A DNA stretch of 64,000 bases from Prevotella sp. 10(H) (GCF_000711235.1 NZ_JOMI01000009.1:496001-560000), one strand, 5' to 3'; shown: positions 24,177-32,885, numbered from the stretch's first letter. The notes: generated by a model not told the origin, from the letters alone. Program-made: numbers and translations.

Positions 24177-25456
24177 GATCACTAGTTCTTTTGTTTGTTC
24201 TCTTACTCAGTATTTCTTCCTTTGCTCAAAATAATAAAATAAAACAATTGGAGCAACAGCGGAAGAATGCCTTACGCGATATATCCAATACGGACAAAAT
24301 CCTGAAAGAGACAAAGAAAAGCACCAGTACCTTACTAAGTAGAATTCAGCTTATATCCAACCAGATGTTTTCACGGCAGAAAGTATTGGATCTCTTAAAT
24401 CAGGAGATAAATGGTATAGATGCTGAACAAAAAAATATAGAATCGGAAGTCCTCATCCTTGAATCCGAACTTAAAAGCAAACAGTCAAATTATGCAAAAG
24501 CGATAGACGGAATGCTCCAGAATCGCCAAAGTGAAAATAAAATACTGTTCGTTTTATCGGGTCGCTCACTAACAGAATCATATCGCAGACTGCGTTATCT
24601 GCGCGACTACTCGGAATGGAGGCAACAGCAGGCAACTGAAATCAAAGACAAAAGCGTAAAGTTAAAAGAACGCAAAGAGGCGTTGGCAAAAGCAAAAGCT
24701 GCCAAGACCGCTTTGCTCGGCCAACGAACTACTGAACAGGAGAATCTGAGGCTGGAAGAAGTCAATTATAAAAAAGAAGTAACTGAAGCGCAGGAAAAGC
24801 AAAAAGACCTGCAAAAAATATTAGCCCAGAAGCGTCAGCAGGCAGAAGCCCTCGACAGGCAAATAGCCCGTCTGATAGCAGAAGAGGTCGCCCGACAAGA
24901 AAGGGAAGCCAAGCGTATTGCAGCAGCTAAAGCTAAGGCTGCGGCAGAAGCAGCGGCTAAAGCAAAAGCTAAATCAGGCTCGAGCAAAAGTAGTGGAAAA
25001 GCTTCTACGAAACCAGCTGCACCCGTCACCACCGAAAATGTGGCGCTATCCAATAATTTCGCATCAAATAAGGGCAGATTGCCGTATCCGATTACAGGAA
25101 ATTATTCCATTACCACGCGTTTCGGCTCCCATAAGCATAGTCAGTTTGTAACTACATCCAGTAGTGGTATCGATATACAATCGCAATCGGGTGCAGAAGC
25201 AAAAGCCGTATTCGACGGAGAAGTAACATATGTGGCCGCTATACCGGGATACAATACCTGTATTATCATCCGTCACGGGAATTATTATACTTTCTATGGA
25301 AACATACAGGGGATATATGTAAAGCAGGGCGAAAAAGTCAAAACCGGGCAATCGTTAGGCAAAGTCTATACCGACACCGATACAGGTCAGTCCCAGATAC
25401 ATTTTCAGCTATGGCAGGGAACCAAGAAGCTGAATCCCGAGCCTTGGCTGCGGTAA
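24173..25456 (+). CDS. EnvC-like murein hydrolase activator (degenerate M23/LytM domain)
   Basis: A 427-residue periplasmic protein: signal peptide ending SSFAQ (about 19), long coiled coil (about 20-255), an Ala/Lys-rich linker (about 235-285), then a LytM/M23 domain (about 300-427, beginning LPYPITGNYSITTRFGSH). In an active M23 enzyme the zinc site uses the H of an HxGxD motif and an HxH pair. Here the first position is serine (SSGIDIQ) and the usual YxHL segment reads FYGNI, although IHFQLW keeps one histidine. Loss of zinc ligands is the hallmark of EnvC/NlpD-type proteins that activate N-acetylmuramoyl-L-alanine amidases at division. It overlaps the DUF4292 gene by 4 bp and ends the dut cluster. 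Confidence 0.87.
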   Translation: MRSLVLLFVLLLSISSFAQNNKIKQLEQQRKNALRDISNTDKILKETKKSTSTLLSRIQLISNQMFSRQKVLDLLNQEINGIDAEQKNIESEVLILESELKSKQSNYAKAIDGMLQNRQSENKILFVLSGRSLTESYRRLRYLRDYSEWRQQQATEIKDKSVKLKERKEALAKAKAAKTALLGQRTTEQENLRLEEVNYKKEVTEAQEKQKDLQKILAQKRQQAEALDRQIARLIAEEVARQEREAKRIAAAKAKAAAEAAAKAKAKSGSSKSSGKASTKPAAPVTTENVALSNNFASNKGRLPYPITGNYSITTRFGSHKHSQFVTTSSSGIDIQSQSGAEAKAVFDGEVTYVAAIPGYNTCIIIRHGNYYTFYGNIQGIYVKQGEKVKTGQSLGKVYTDTDTGQSQIHFQLWQGTKKLNPEPWLR

Positions 25457-25472
25457 TTAATACTTAAATACT

Positions 25473-26255
25473 ATGGAAAAAGAACGGTTTATCGAATTGC
25501 CCCAGATTACAGACCGTAGAGGAAACCTTTCTTTTATGGAGGCCGGCAGGCATATTCCATTTTCCATTGGTCGTACTTGCTGGATATATAATATCGGTAA
25601 AGGACAGAAATGGGAAGACCATAAATCTGAACCACTGCGAAAGCTTATTATTTCCCTTTCCGGAAATTTCGAAATACTAATTAGTGACGGAGAAGAAAAG
25701 CATCGCTATACACTCGATCATCCAAACACATCATTTTACATACCGGAGAAGCTTTCTTTTTCAATTGAAAATTTTTCATCTGATGCCGTCTGTCTGATTA
25801 TTACTTCAGATGCCGTTAATGAAAATAGTCATATTGCTGATCTTAAGCCAAAATCTTATACAGTAGAAGATTGTTCCCTTATTAAATTGCCGGAAATTGA
25901 GAATGGTATAGGCAATAGTGCCAACAATCTACCTTTCGATGTTAAACGTATATTTTATATTTATGATATACCAATCGGGAAAGTCAGAGGAATGCATGCC
26001 CATAAACTTTGCCATGAAGTACTGGTTGCCGCCAATGGTAGTTTTGAAGTGGAGCTGGATGATGGGGTAAACAGGAAGACTATATTACTCGACAGCCCCG
26101 ACTACGGACTTTATATACCTCCCGGCATATGGGCAACCGAAAGGAATTATGCATCGGGAACTGTTTGTCTGGCACTGGCTTCGGATATATATGATAAAGA
26201 TAATTACATTAATGCCTATCCGGACTTCTTAAAATACCGTCAGCATGAAAATTAA
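25473..26255 (+). CDS. Tandem FdtA/QdtA-like (WxcM) cupin protein
   Basis: Two copies of the cupin fold found in dTDP-4-keto-6-deoxyhexose 3,4-ketoisomerases. The second copy (about 130-255) keeps the family motif RGMHAHK with H175 and H177, plus a C-terminal FLKYR. The first copy (about 5-115) has WEDHKSEPLRK at the same place and lacks the HxH pair, so it looks catalytically dead. The expected role is remodelling a nucleotide sugar for surface polysaccharide. The gene is 16 bp after the EnvC-like gene and overlaps the next gene by 11 bp. WxcM-type domains are often found beside or fused to acyltransferases, which fits the FemAB/GNAT neighbour. No dTDP-sugar genes are present here. Confidence 0.8.
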   Translation: MEKERFIELPQITDRRGNLSFMEAGRHIPFSIGRTCWIYNIGKGQKWEDHKSEPLRKLIISLSGNFEILISDGEEKHRYTLDHPNTSFYIPEKLSFSIENFSSDAVCLIITSDAVNENSHIADLKPKSYTVEDCSLIKLPEIENGIGNSANNLPFDVKRIFYIYDIPIGKVRGMHAHKLCHEVLVAANGSFEVELDDGVNRKTILLDSPDYGLYIPPGIWATERNYASGTVCLALASDIYDKDNYINAYPDFLKYRQHEN

Positions 26256-27186
26256 ATTGTATACTCCCGAGAACAAAAATATCTGGGACGATTTTGTCCG
26301 GAATTCAAGAAATGGTACTTTCCTTTTCTACAGGGATTTTATAGAGTATCATGGCAAACGCTTTGAGGATTACTCTCTGATGTTTTATTCGGGTGATAAT
26401 CTTATCGCCTTATTGCCCGGACATATCGAAGACAAGGTATATTATTCGCACCGCGGACTCACATACGGCGGGCTTATTATGGGAGAAAAGGCGACAGCAG
26501 CCAATGTGCTAACTATATTCAGATATCTGACTACAACTTTCCGGCATCAGGGAATACAGAAGATTGTTTATAAAGCTGTTCCGCATATCTATCATAAATT
26601 TCCGGCAGAAGAAGATTTATACGCGCTTTTCCGACATAAGGCTGTAGTCAGTACACGGAATATCTCTTCTACTATTTTATTACCCGATAAAACTGCATAT
26701 TCTGAACAACGCAGGCGCGGATTGAAAAAAGCACAGAAGAATGGATTAGTAATTAATAAATCCTGTGATTTTTTCTGTTTCTGGGAAATCCTTTCTTCTA
26801 ATCTGAAAGAAAAATACAATACGAAGCCTGTTCATACACTGAAAGAAATCAATTATCTAAAAGAGAAATTCCCTGACAATATACATTTATTTACGGTGAC
26901 GGATGCAGATAATAATTGCTTATCAGGCTGTGTTGTGTTCGAGACCGACAAGGTTATTCATGTGCAGTATGTGGCTGCAACCGAAGAGGGTAAAAATCTG
27001 GGAGCTGTGGATTTAGTTATAGACCATATTATAAATTCGGCATCCGGAGATAAACTATATTTTGATTATGGCACCTCTACCGAAAACAACGGTTGGCATC
27101 TGAATGAGAGCCTCATACATCAGAAAGAAGGATTCGGTGCGCGGGCTACAGTGTATGATATTTATACTATAGATTTATCTATATAG
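26245..27186 (+). CDS. FemAB/GNAT-type acyltransferase
   Basis: A 313-residue protein opening WDDFVRNSRNGTFLFYRDFIEYH, a typical start of FemAB-like GNAT proteins in polysaccharide clusters. The central segment RRGLKKAQKNGLVINKS and the later LSGCVVFETDKVIHVQYVAATEEGKNLGAVDLVIDHII, quoted as family-type landmarks, fit a double-GNAT fold that transfers an acyl or aminoacyl group. The overlap with the cupin gene implies coupled translation, and together they may make and acylate an amino- or keto-sugar (inference). The last five codons (DLSI and stop) lie inside a 260-bp intergenic repeat whose other copy is at 38957-39218, so the C-terminal end may have been set by repeat insertion. Confidence 0.75.
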   Translation: MKIKLYTPENKNIWDDFVRNSRNGTFLFYRDFIEYHGKRFEDYSLMFYSGDNLIALLPGHIEDKVYYSHRGLTYGGLIMGEKATAANVLTIFRYLTTTFRHQGIQKIVYKAVPHIYHKFPAEEDLYALFRHKAVVSTRNISSTILLPDKTAYSEQRRRGLKKAQKNGLVINKSCDFFCFWEILSSNLKEKYNTKPVHTLKEINYLKEKFPDNIHLFTVTDADNNCLSGCVVFETDKVIHVQYVAATEEGKNLGAVDLVIDHIINSASGDKLYFDYGTSTENNGWHLNESLIHQKEGFGARATVYDIYTIDLSI

Positions 27187-27438
27187 GAGGCTGTATGCCT
27201 ATCGTTCTTTGAATAATATAGTATTTACAGTTACTTCGCCCTACGGCAGTTACGAGTTACACAACTATTAATTGTTAATTACTAATTGATTTCTGTTACT
27301 TTTGTTACCTTTTAACATTGTATCTCACAAAAACGCAAGGACGCAAAGAGGTGTTGTTAACTGATAACTGTTCACTGCTAACTGTAAAATCCGTTACTTT
27401 CGTTACTTTTTAACTATATATTGTTAATATATGTAAAT
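27173..27438 (+). repeat. Intergenic repeat, copy A
   Basis: It shares four blocks in the same order with the inverse complement of 38957-39218: atttatctatatagg (27173-27187), gcctatcgttctttga (27197-27212), gttacttttgttaccttttaac (27295-27316), and a 48-bp block (27391-27438) that begins ccgttactttcgttac. The last differs from copy B at one position. The spacers between blocks are unrelated and partly of different length. Blocks three and four contain the same sub-motif gttacttt-ygttac-yttttaac, so the unit is also internally repeated. It fills most of the 343-bp gap between the GNAT gene and the gene at 27530. No reading frame or transposase. Confidence 0.8.
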
Positions 27439-27529
27439 GATAAACCAGAAAATATTTCTTAGCTTTATGGGCAATATACAGACAGTGAATTCATAAGCAA
27501 TATTTTGAAATAAAGAAATACAATATACT

Positions 27530-28189
27530 ATGGCTAAAATAAACATATCATTTGAGAAAATCAGAAAATATTTATTAGATGTTTCTGTAGTTGTAATAGG
27601 TGTGGCTATCACGTTAGCTGCAAGCTATTGGATTACCGGCAATAACGAACGAAGAGATATGGCTCTTTATCTGGATACCATAAAGCTGGAGTTGGAAGAG
27701 AACAAAAGCATGCTCGACTCAACCGTAAAACGATTGCAACCCTCGGTCAAATATGCCGACTATCTGCGGTCGCACGATATGAAGTCACTAAATGCGGATA
27801 CAATCAGATTCTATGCCCCTTTTTATTTAGAAGTTGCTTCAATTAATATCAAGACCGATGCTTTTGATATGTTTAAGACTTCCGGTAACATGCGTTTGGT
27901 AAAAGATAAAAAGCTATTACTTACGATATGGGAAACATACGCCAGATTAGCTGAATTCAAAGAAACATTTGACTCATTTATGCAAATGAAGACAGATGAA
28001 ATTAGAAAAGAGGTTGAACTTCGCTCGTTATATGATCTTTGGTTATTGCCTGATGAGGAACTATTGAAAAATGTACCCATACATAAATATTATACCCGTA
28101 TAAGTGCCCCTTATATGCTTCCAGCCGCGTGTAAGCATAGTTCGAATATGATAAGTGAAACAATAACAAAGTTAGAAGAAGCGAAATAG
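27530..28189 (+). CDS. Small membrane-anchored protein of unknown function (DUF6090-like)
   Basis: A 219-residue protein with one N-terminal transmembrane helix at about 14-33 (LLDVSVVVIGVAITLAASYW), then TGNNERRDMALYLDTIKLELEENKSML-type helical sequence and a mostly helical soluble domain. The layout (short cytosolic start, VIGVAI helix, then a conserved region on the outer side) resembles DUF6090 proteins of Bacteroidota, but this is from memory of the pattern and is uncertain. No catalytic motif. It stands alone between repeat copy A and rlmB. An AATATTTTGA stretch about 25 bp before the ATG may be its -7 element. Confidence 0.65.
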   Translation: MAKINISFEKIRKYLLDVSVVVIGVAITLAASYWITGNNERRDMALYLDTIKLELEENKSMLDSTVKRLQPSVKYADYLRSHDMKSLNADTIRFYAPFYLEVASINIKTDAFDMFKTSGNMRLVKDKKLLLTIWETYARLAEFKETFDSFMQMKTDEIRKEVELRSLYDLWLLPDEELLKNVPIHKYYTRISAPYMLPAACKHSSNMISETITKLEEAK

Positions 28190-28309
28190 TGTATTTTATA
28201 CTTCTCTGATTTTGTTGTTCTTCCGGAACTCCGTATTTCATAAACTCAGATCAATACAATAGGGAATAACCCTAATTTAAAGGATAGAACATAAATGAAC
28301 TGCATATCG

Positions 28310-28341
28310 TTTTCATATTACCCTTAGTTGCAGTATCTTTG
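28310..28341 (+). promoter_or_regulatory. Promoter of rlmB
   Basis: TTTT (28310-28313), a 20-bp spacer, then TATCTTTG (28334-28341). This is an excellent match to TTTG-N19-21-TAnnTTTG. The predicted transcript starts near 28348. An upstream in-frame TTG at 28339 lies inside the -7 box, so it cannot be the start codon. Confidence 0.75.
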
Positions 28342-28362
28342 TTCGCCAATAATAAACAGAGA

Positions 28363-29103
28363 ATGAAAGAAAAAGAAATGATTTTCGGCATACGTGCTGT
28401 AATAGAAGCCGTAGAAGCCGGAAAAGAAATAGATAAGGTAATTATTAAACGGGAATTGCAAGGCGATTTGTCGAAAGAGTTGCTGACGCTATTGAAGTCG
28501 CACGATATACCTGTACAACGTGTGCCGAATGAGCGTCTAGACCGTTTTACACGTAAAAATCATCAGGGAGTGATTGCCTTCCTGTCGGCTATTACCTACG
28601 AGAAAATAGAAGATATTGTACCGTTCCTTTATGAAAACGGGAAAGACCCTTTCGTTTTGGTGCTTGACGGCATAACCGATGTTCGCAACTTCGGTGCTAT
28701 TGCCCGTACTTGCGAAGTGGCGGGTGTGAATGCCATTGTCATTCCAGCAAAAGGAAGCGTGACCGTGAATGCCGATGCAGTGAAAACATCAGGAGGAGCA
28801 TTGCTTAAAATCCCTGTTTGCAAGGAGCAAAATCTGACGCAGGCTATCCAGTTCCTGAAAAATAGCGGCATCAAAATCGTAGCAGCTACCGAACGGGGAG
28901 CAGACATGTATACAGACGTGGATTATTCAGGCCCTGTGGCTTTCGTTATGGGCGCTGAAGATACAGGAGTATCGAATGACAATCTGCGCATCGCGGATAA
29001 TCTGGTAAAAATACCGCAATTCGGGACTATCGGTTCACTGAATGTGTCTGTAGCAGCCGGAGTATTGATATATGAAGTCATCCGTCAAAAAGGTTTGAAG
29101 TAA
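28363..29103 (+). CDS. rlmB: 23S rRNA (guanosine-2'-O-)-methyltransferase RlmB family
   Basis: SPOUT-class methyltransferase that uses S-adenosylmethionine to methylate the ribose of a guanosine in 23S rRNA (G2251 in E. coli numbering). An N-terminal substrate-binding domain (about 1-75, MIFGIRAVIEAVEAGKEID) leads to the knotted catalytic domain with the three SpoU motifs: DVRNFGAIARTCEVAG, VMGAEDTGVSN and PQFGTIGSLNVSVAAGVLIYE. The start at 28363 is chosen because it follows the promoter by about 15 bp; an ATG at 28378 is also possible. Related SpoU enzymes share these motifs, so the exact target base is not proven. ridA follows after 24 bp. Confidence 0.92.
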   Translation: MKEKEMIFGIRAVIEAVEAGKEIDKVIIKRELQGDLSKELLTLLKSHDIPVQRVPNERLDRFTRKNHQGVIAFLSAITYEKIEDIVPFLYENGKDPFVLVLDGITDVRNFGAIARTCEVAGVNAIVIPAKGSVTVNADAVKTSGGALLKIPVCKEQNLTQAIQFLKNSGIKIVAATERGADMYTDVDYSGPVAFVMGAEDTGVSNDNLRIADNLVKIPQFGTIGSLNVSVAAGVLIYEVIRQKGLK

Positions 29104-29127
29104 AATATAATTTTAAAAACAGAAGCG

Positions 29128-29505
29128 ATGAAAAAAGTTATAGCAACTGAAAATGCCCCTGCGGCAATAGGCCCGTACAGTCAGGCAATAGAAGCCAACG
29201 GATTTGTATTTGTTTCGGGGCAGCTGCCTGTCGATCCTGCAACAGGAGATTTTCCAGCCGAAGATATCAGGGAGCAAACCACACAGTCATTCAAAAATAT
29301 AAAGGCAATACTAGATGAAGTCGGCTTAACAATGGATAATATCGTTAAAGTTACCGTATTCCTTAACGACATTGCAAACTTTGCAGGGATGAATGAAGTA
29401 TATGAAACGCAATTCACAGGAACATTCCCTGCCCGTTCGGCTTTTGCTGTAAGGGATCTGCCCAAAGGAGCAATGGTAGAAATAGAGGTAATTGCTGCAA
29501 GATAG
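29128..29505 (+). CDS. ridA: RidA family reactive enamine/imine deaminase
   Basis: A 125-residue protein of the RidA/YjgF/UK114 family, which forms trimers and hydrolyses reactive 2-aminoacrylate and related enamines to ketoacids and ammonia, protecting PLP enzymes. Family marks are visible: APAAIGPYSQAIEANGFVFVSGQ at the start (core residues GPYSQA), VFLNDIANFAGMNEVY, the substrate-binding arginine in PARSAF, and a terminal MVEIEVIAAR. Full length with no odd features. It is cotranscribed with rlmB by position, and ribD follows after 74 bp. Confidence 0.96.
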   Translation: MKKVIATENAPAAIGPYSQAIEANGFVFVSGQLPVDPATGDFPAEDIREQTTQSFKNIKAILDEVGLTMDNIVKVTVFLNDIANFAGMNEVYETQFTGTFPARSAFAVRDLPKGAMVEIEVIAAR

Positions 29506-29579
29506 GCTTTAAGAAAAAACAGTTAAAATAAAATATACTTATGATAATTGCGTTTCTCAATTTGTAGAAACTTAACAGT

Positions 29580-30644
29580 ATGACTATAGACGAGAAATAC
29601 ATGCATCGTTGCCTGCAGCTTGCCCAAAACGGAAGAGGCTATACAAGCCCCAATCCAATGGTAGGTTCCGTCATAGTACATAATGGTAAAATCATAGGAG
29701 AGGGTTATCACCGTCAGTATGGGAAGCCGCATGCCGAGGTGAATGCCATAGATAGTGTGAAGGATAAATCACTGTTGAAGAAATCCACTATCTATGTTTC
29801 TCTCGAACCTTGTTCCCACTACGGAAAAACGCCTCCCTGCGCACAACTGATTATCGACAGCGGAATACCCGAAGCAGTAATTGCTTGTCTCGATCCTTAT
29901 CCTGCTGTATCAGGCAGAGGAATAAAGATGTTGCAAGATGCCGGGGTAAAAGTGACTATGGGAGTATTGGAAAAAGAGGCATGGCATCTGAATAAGGAAT
30001 TTATTACCGCTCAAACGCAAAACCGTCCGTATATATACCTGAAATGGGCGCAGACTCAGGACGGATTTATCGATAAGGAACGGAACGAAAACGAACAGCC
30101 GCAGCCAACCCCTATCTCGAACGATTTCTCTCGTATTCTTGTGCATAAAAAAAGAGCGGAAGTCGGAGCTATTAAGATAGGGACTAATACGGCAGTAAAA
30201 GACAATCCGTCGCTCACTACCCGTTTCTGGTACGGAAAGAATCCTGTAAGGATTGTTCTGGACAGGCAGGGAAGGATTCCCACATCGTATAATATATTCG
30301 ATGGTAGGGTACAGACGATTGTTTTTACAGAGAAGATATACGAAAATACATCGGACAACGTTATTTATATCCGGACAGACTTCGGAAAGAATCTCTTTGA
30401 TAATATCTTCTGTGATTTGAGGAGCCGTAAGATTCACTCAGTTCTTGTAGAAGGGGGATGCGAATTATTACAGAGCCTTATAGACAGAAAGATGTGGGAC
30501 GAAGCATATATAGAAACATCGTCTATATGTTTCGGTAAGGGAGTAAAAGCTCCGCGGATTGAAGGAAATACTGTTGAAGAGAGGAGTTGGGGCTCGTCGC
30601 GACAGCTGCATTTAAGCAATCCGGATAACTATAAAATTTTATAA
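29580..30644 (+). CDS. ribD: Bifunctional riboflavin biosynthesis deaminase/reductase
   Basis: Catalyses steps two and three of riboflavin synthesis: deamination of the pyrimidine ring, then NADPH-dependent reduction of the ribosyl side chain. The N-terminal deaminase domain (about 1-145) has the zinc site as HAEVNAI and PCSHYGKTPPC, preceded by YTSPNPMVGSVIV. The C-terminal reductase domain (about 146-354) shows PYIYLKWAQTQDGFI, VGAIKIGTNTAVKDNPSLTTR and VLVEGGCELLQSLI. Length 354, normal. The other rib genes are not in the window. The start at 29580 fits the family N-terminus. Confidence 0.96.
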   Translation: MTIDEKYMHRCLQLAQNGRGYTSPNPMVGSVIVHNGKIIGEGYHRQYGKPHAEVNAIDSVKDKSLLKKSTIYVSLEPCSHYGKTPPCAQLIIDSGIPEAVIACLDPYPAVSGRGIKMLQDAGVKVTMGVLEKEAWHLNKEFITAQTQNRPYIYLKWAQTQDGFIDKERNENEQPQPTPISNDFSRILVHKKRAEVGAIKIGTNTAVKDNPSLTTRFWYGKNPVRIVLDRQGRIPTSYNIFDGRVQTIVFTEKIYENTSDNVIYIRTDFGKNLFDNIFCDLRSRKIHSVLVEGGCELLQSLIDRKMWDEAYIETSSICFGKGVKAPRIEGNTVEERSWGSSRQLHLSNPDNYKIL

Positions 30645-30681
30645 ATATTAGATTTGTTGAGGTGTAAGCCGAAATTCTTTC

Positions 30682-30689
30682 TATTTTTG
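30682..30689 (+). promoter_or_regulatory. -7 promoter element (TATTTTTG) for the lipoprotein gene at 30722
   Basis: It matches TAnnTTTG exactly and lies 33 bp before the start codon. TTTG occurs at 30653-30656, 25 bp upstream, which is longer than the usual spacer. Confidence 0.5.
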
Positions 30690-30721
30690 CACATTGATAT
30701 TGAATAAATCTGTTTAAACTA

Positions 30722-32104
30722 ATGAAATTGAAGCCAATTACTAAGCTATTGTTCGTAATTATTTCTGTCTTTGCATTGAGTTCCTGTAACAGCAGCGATA
30801 CAGAATACACTACCGGCAGCCTTTCGGGTGATGCCCAGATATATAGCTTCAAAATAGATGCAAAGCCATTTACGGCAATCGATACTATCAATTATCCTGC
30901 TTTGGCCAAGACTCGTTTCGCGATAGATCAACAAGGCCTTCTTATCTACAATCCCGATTCGCTGCCTTACCGCACTGTTTTGAGAAAGTGTTTGGCTACT
31001 GTAGCATTTCCGAGTACAATTAGTAAATTTCAGCTGATATATCCTAAGGATTCGATAGTGGATTGGAATGCAACCGATTCTGTTGATTTTTCTACATATC
31101 TTTACCCTAAATTTAGTCTTTCTCCTCAGAATGGGCAGGAATCACCTAGGATTTATACAGTAAAAATCCTGATACATCAGGAAAATCCTGATACCATGGT
31201 ATGGAGACCCAAGACAACAACAGGTTATCCGACTACTATAAGCAATCAAAAGACATTGTTGGTTAATAATACATTCTATACCTTTATCACCACAGGCGAT
31301 AATGTATATCTCTATACTGCCGATAAACCTGCAACGCAAGAAGGTACTTTGGCTTACACACGCCAGAATGTATCGGGATTGAATGCATCTAAACTTAATC
31401 TTGAAAGTATAATTTTCTTCAATGATAAGTTCTTTGCTGTTAACGATGGTAAGGGTTATGTAGCCGATATCAACGGTACAAACTGGAGCAAAAAGAACGA
31501 TGCTGTAGCAGTCACAAACATTATCGGCGTATTGCCAACAACAAAGGCTGAAACCGATTCGCTCCTTATCATAACTAATGAGGCGGACGGTCCGCATTTT
31601 GCCAAGACCAGAGATATGCAGACAATATTAGTGAAAGGTAAAGTGAATGAAGACTTTCCTCTTTCCGGTTATTCATCCGTTACGAATTATGACAGGAATA
31701 ATCTGAACAACTGTATACTTGCTGTTACGGGAGGCGCAAGTTCTGCAAATTATGCTAAAACATGGTCTCTTAAGACGACTGATAAAAATATATTAGAGGT
31801 TATTTCGAACCAATCAAATCCGACGTTTCCTAAAAAGGCCGGCATATCAACTTTCCTTTATGATGGTTATATGTATGCCTTAACCGGAAACCAGCTGTAT
31901 AAAACGGTAAGTTACGGATATAAATGGATAAAGGCTCCAAGTGTGGAAAAAGTAGACCTGTTTATGCCGGTAGCACACGGTCAATCGGTAATTGTAGATA
32001 GTGACAACTTTATCTGGGTATTCGGCGGAATACGTGATTCGGGCACTAATCCTGTTGTCGAGGTTTGGACCGGCAGATTGAACAAACTCAAAGCCAAAAA
32101 GTAA
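30722..32104 (+). CDS. DUF6242-type lipoprotein with a probable beta-propeller
   Basis: A 460-residue lipoprotein (MKLKPITKLLFVIISVFALSSC, cysteine 22). The N-terminal part (GDAQIYSFKIDAKPF, then YTVKILIHQ) looks like a surface-lipoprotein immunoglobulin-like region. The larger C-terminal part has repeated strands ending in short turns (KFFAVNDGKGYVADINGTNW, KTVSYGYKWIKAP, FIWVFGGIRDSG) that suggest a seven-bladed propeller. This matches Bacteroidales proteins annotated as DUF6242 as far as I recall, and no function is established. The gene has its own promoter and is followed after 70 bp by the DUF6089 gene, then uppS-bamA, so an outer-membrane role is likely. Confidence 0.75.
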   Translation: MKLKPITKLLFVIISVFALSSCNSSDTEYTTGSLSGDAQIYSFKIDAKPFTAIDTINYPALAKTRFAIDQQGLLIYNPDSLPYRTVLRKCLATVAFPSTISKFQLIYPKDSIVDWNATDSVDFSTYLYPKFSLSPQNGQESPRIYTVKILIHQENPDTMVWRPKTTTGYPTTISNQKTLLVNNTFYTFITTGDNVYLYTADKPATQEGTLAYTRQNVSGLNASKLNLESIIFFNDKFFAVNDGKGYVADINGTNWSKKNDAVAVTNIIGVLPTTKAETDSLLIITNEADGPHFAKTRDMQTILVKGKVNEDFPLSGYSSVTNYDRNNLNNCILAVTGGASSANYAKTWSLKTTDKNILEVISNQSNPTFPKKAGISTFLYDGYMYALTGNQLYKTVSYGYKWIKAPSVEKVDLFMPVAHGQSVIVDSDNFIWVFGGIRDSGTNPVVEVWTGRLNKLKAKK

Positions 32105-32174
32105 ATTCGGAGTTATTCCGGTATACTTTAAGTCCTGTTTCTTGCGTTATAAAGAGAAACAATGTATTGATACA

Positions 32175-32885
32175 ATGAGTAAAAGAAAGATATTATATAC
32201 CTTACTATTGGTTGTTATCTGTTCTTTCTTCTCTTTCATCGAACTTAAAGCGCAAGATGATTATAAATTTGAGATAGGAGGAATGGCAGGAACCTCTTTT
32301 TATATGGGGGATGCCAATAAGACTAAACTATATCAGAACCCGGGCTTATCTGCAGGTGCTATATTCAGATACAATATAGACCTCAGATGGTCAGTGAAGA
32401 GTAACTTTGTAATTGGGAAAGTATCGGATGATACCCGCGATTCGGGAAACAAATTCCCGTTTGGAAGAGAAACTTCTTTTAGCAGGATGTTTTACGAACT
32501 AGGCACCCAAATTGAATTTAACTTCTTCAATTACAGTGATAAGTTTGGTTATCTCGGAGCAAAACGGATATCGCCGTATATCTTTACTGGTATAGGCGCT
32601 ACCTTAGGCTCCGGTGAGAAGACGTTTTTTGATGTAAATATTCCCTTAGGCGTTGGGGTTAAATATAAATTAAGGGACAGATTGAATTTAGGCTTTGAAT
32701 TCTCTTTCAGGAAGTTGTTCAGCGACTCGTTCGATGTAACCAAGAAAGGGCAAAGTCTGGAACTTGAAGAGCCATATAAAATAAAGGGCAATATCTTTAA
32801 AAACAATGACTGGTATTCCCTTACTATGATAACTTTAACCTGGGATTTCGGAGCGAGGGTATGTCCTTGCCTGAATATTGATTAG
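32175..32885 (+). CDS. DUF6089-family outer-membrane beta-barrel protein
   Basis: A 236-residue protein beginning at the ATG at 32175 (MSKRKILYTLLLVVICSFFSFIELKAQ, signal peptide about 27); an ATG at 32142 would only add hydrophilic residues. The mature part alternates strands and turns: YKFEIGGMAGTSFYMGDANKT, GLSAGAIFRYNIDLRWSV, YIFTGIGATLG, LGVGVKYKLRDRLNLGFEFSFRKLF. It is a small outer-membrane barrel of the DUF6089 family, which is regularly encoded just upstream of uppS and bamA in Bacteroidales. It ends with an unusual CPCLNID tail (two close cysteines). The function is unknown, but the conserved place suggests a link to outer-membrane assembly. Confidence 0.82.
   Translation: MSKRKILYTLLLVVICSFFSFIELKAQDDYKFEIGGMAGTSFYMGDANKTKLYQNPGLSAGAIFRYNIDLRWSVKSNFVIGKVSDDTRDSGNKFPFGRETSFSRMFYELGTQIEFNFFNYSDKFGYLGAKRISPYIFTGIGATLGSGEKTFFDVNIPLGVGVKYKLRDRLNLGFEFSFRKLFSDSFDVTKKGQSLELEEPYKIKGNIFKNNDWYSLTMITLTWDFGARVCPCLNID

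Noticed and set aside
24173-25456. Active M23 endopeptidase
   Set aside because: The first zinc-ligand motif reads SSGID and the YxHL-type segment has lost its histidine, so activator function is more likely than catalysis.
27295-27438. CRISPR-like direct repeats in the gap after the GNAT gene
   Set aside because: Only two imperfect units per copy, with spacers of about 75 bp and no cas genes. The second genomic copy shows it is a dispersed intergenic repeat.
28339-28362. An upstream TTG start for rlmB
   Set aside because: The TTG is part of the -7 promoter box TATCTTTG, so it lies before the transcription start.
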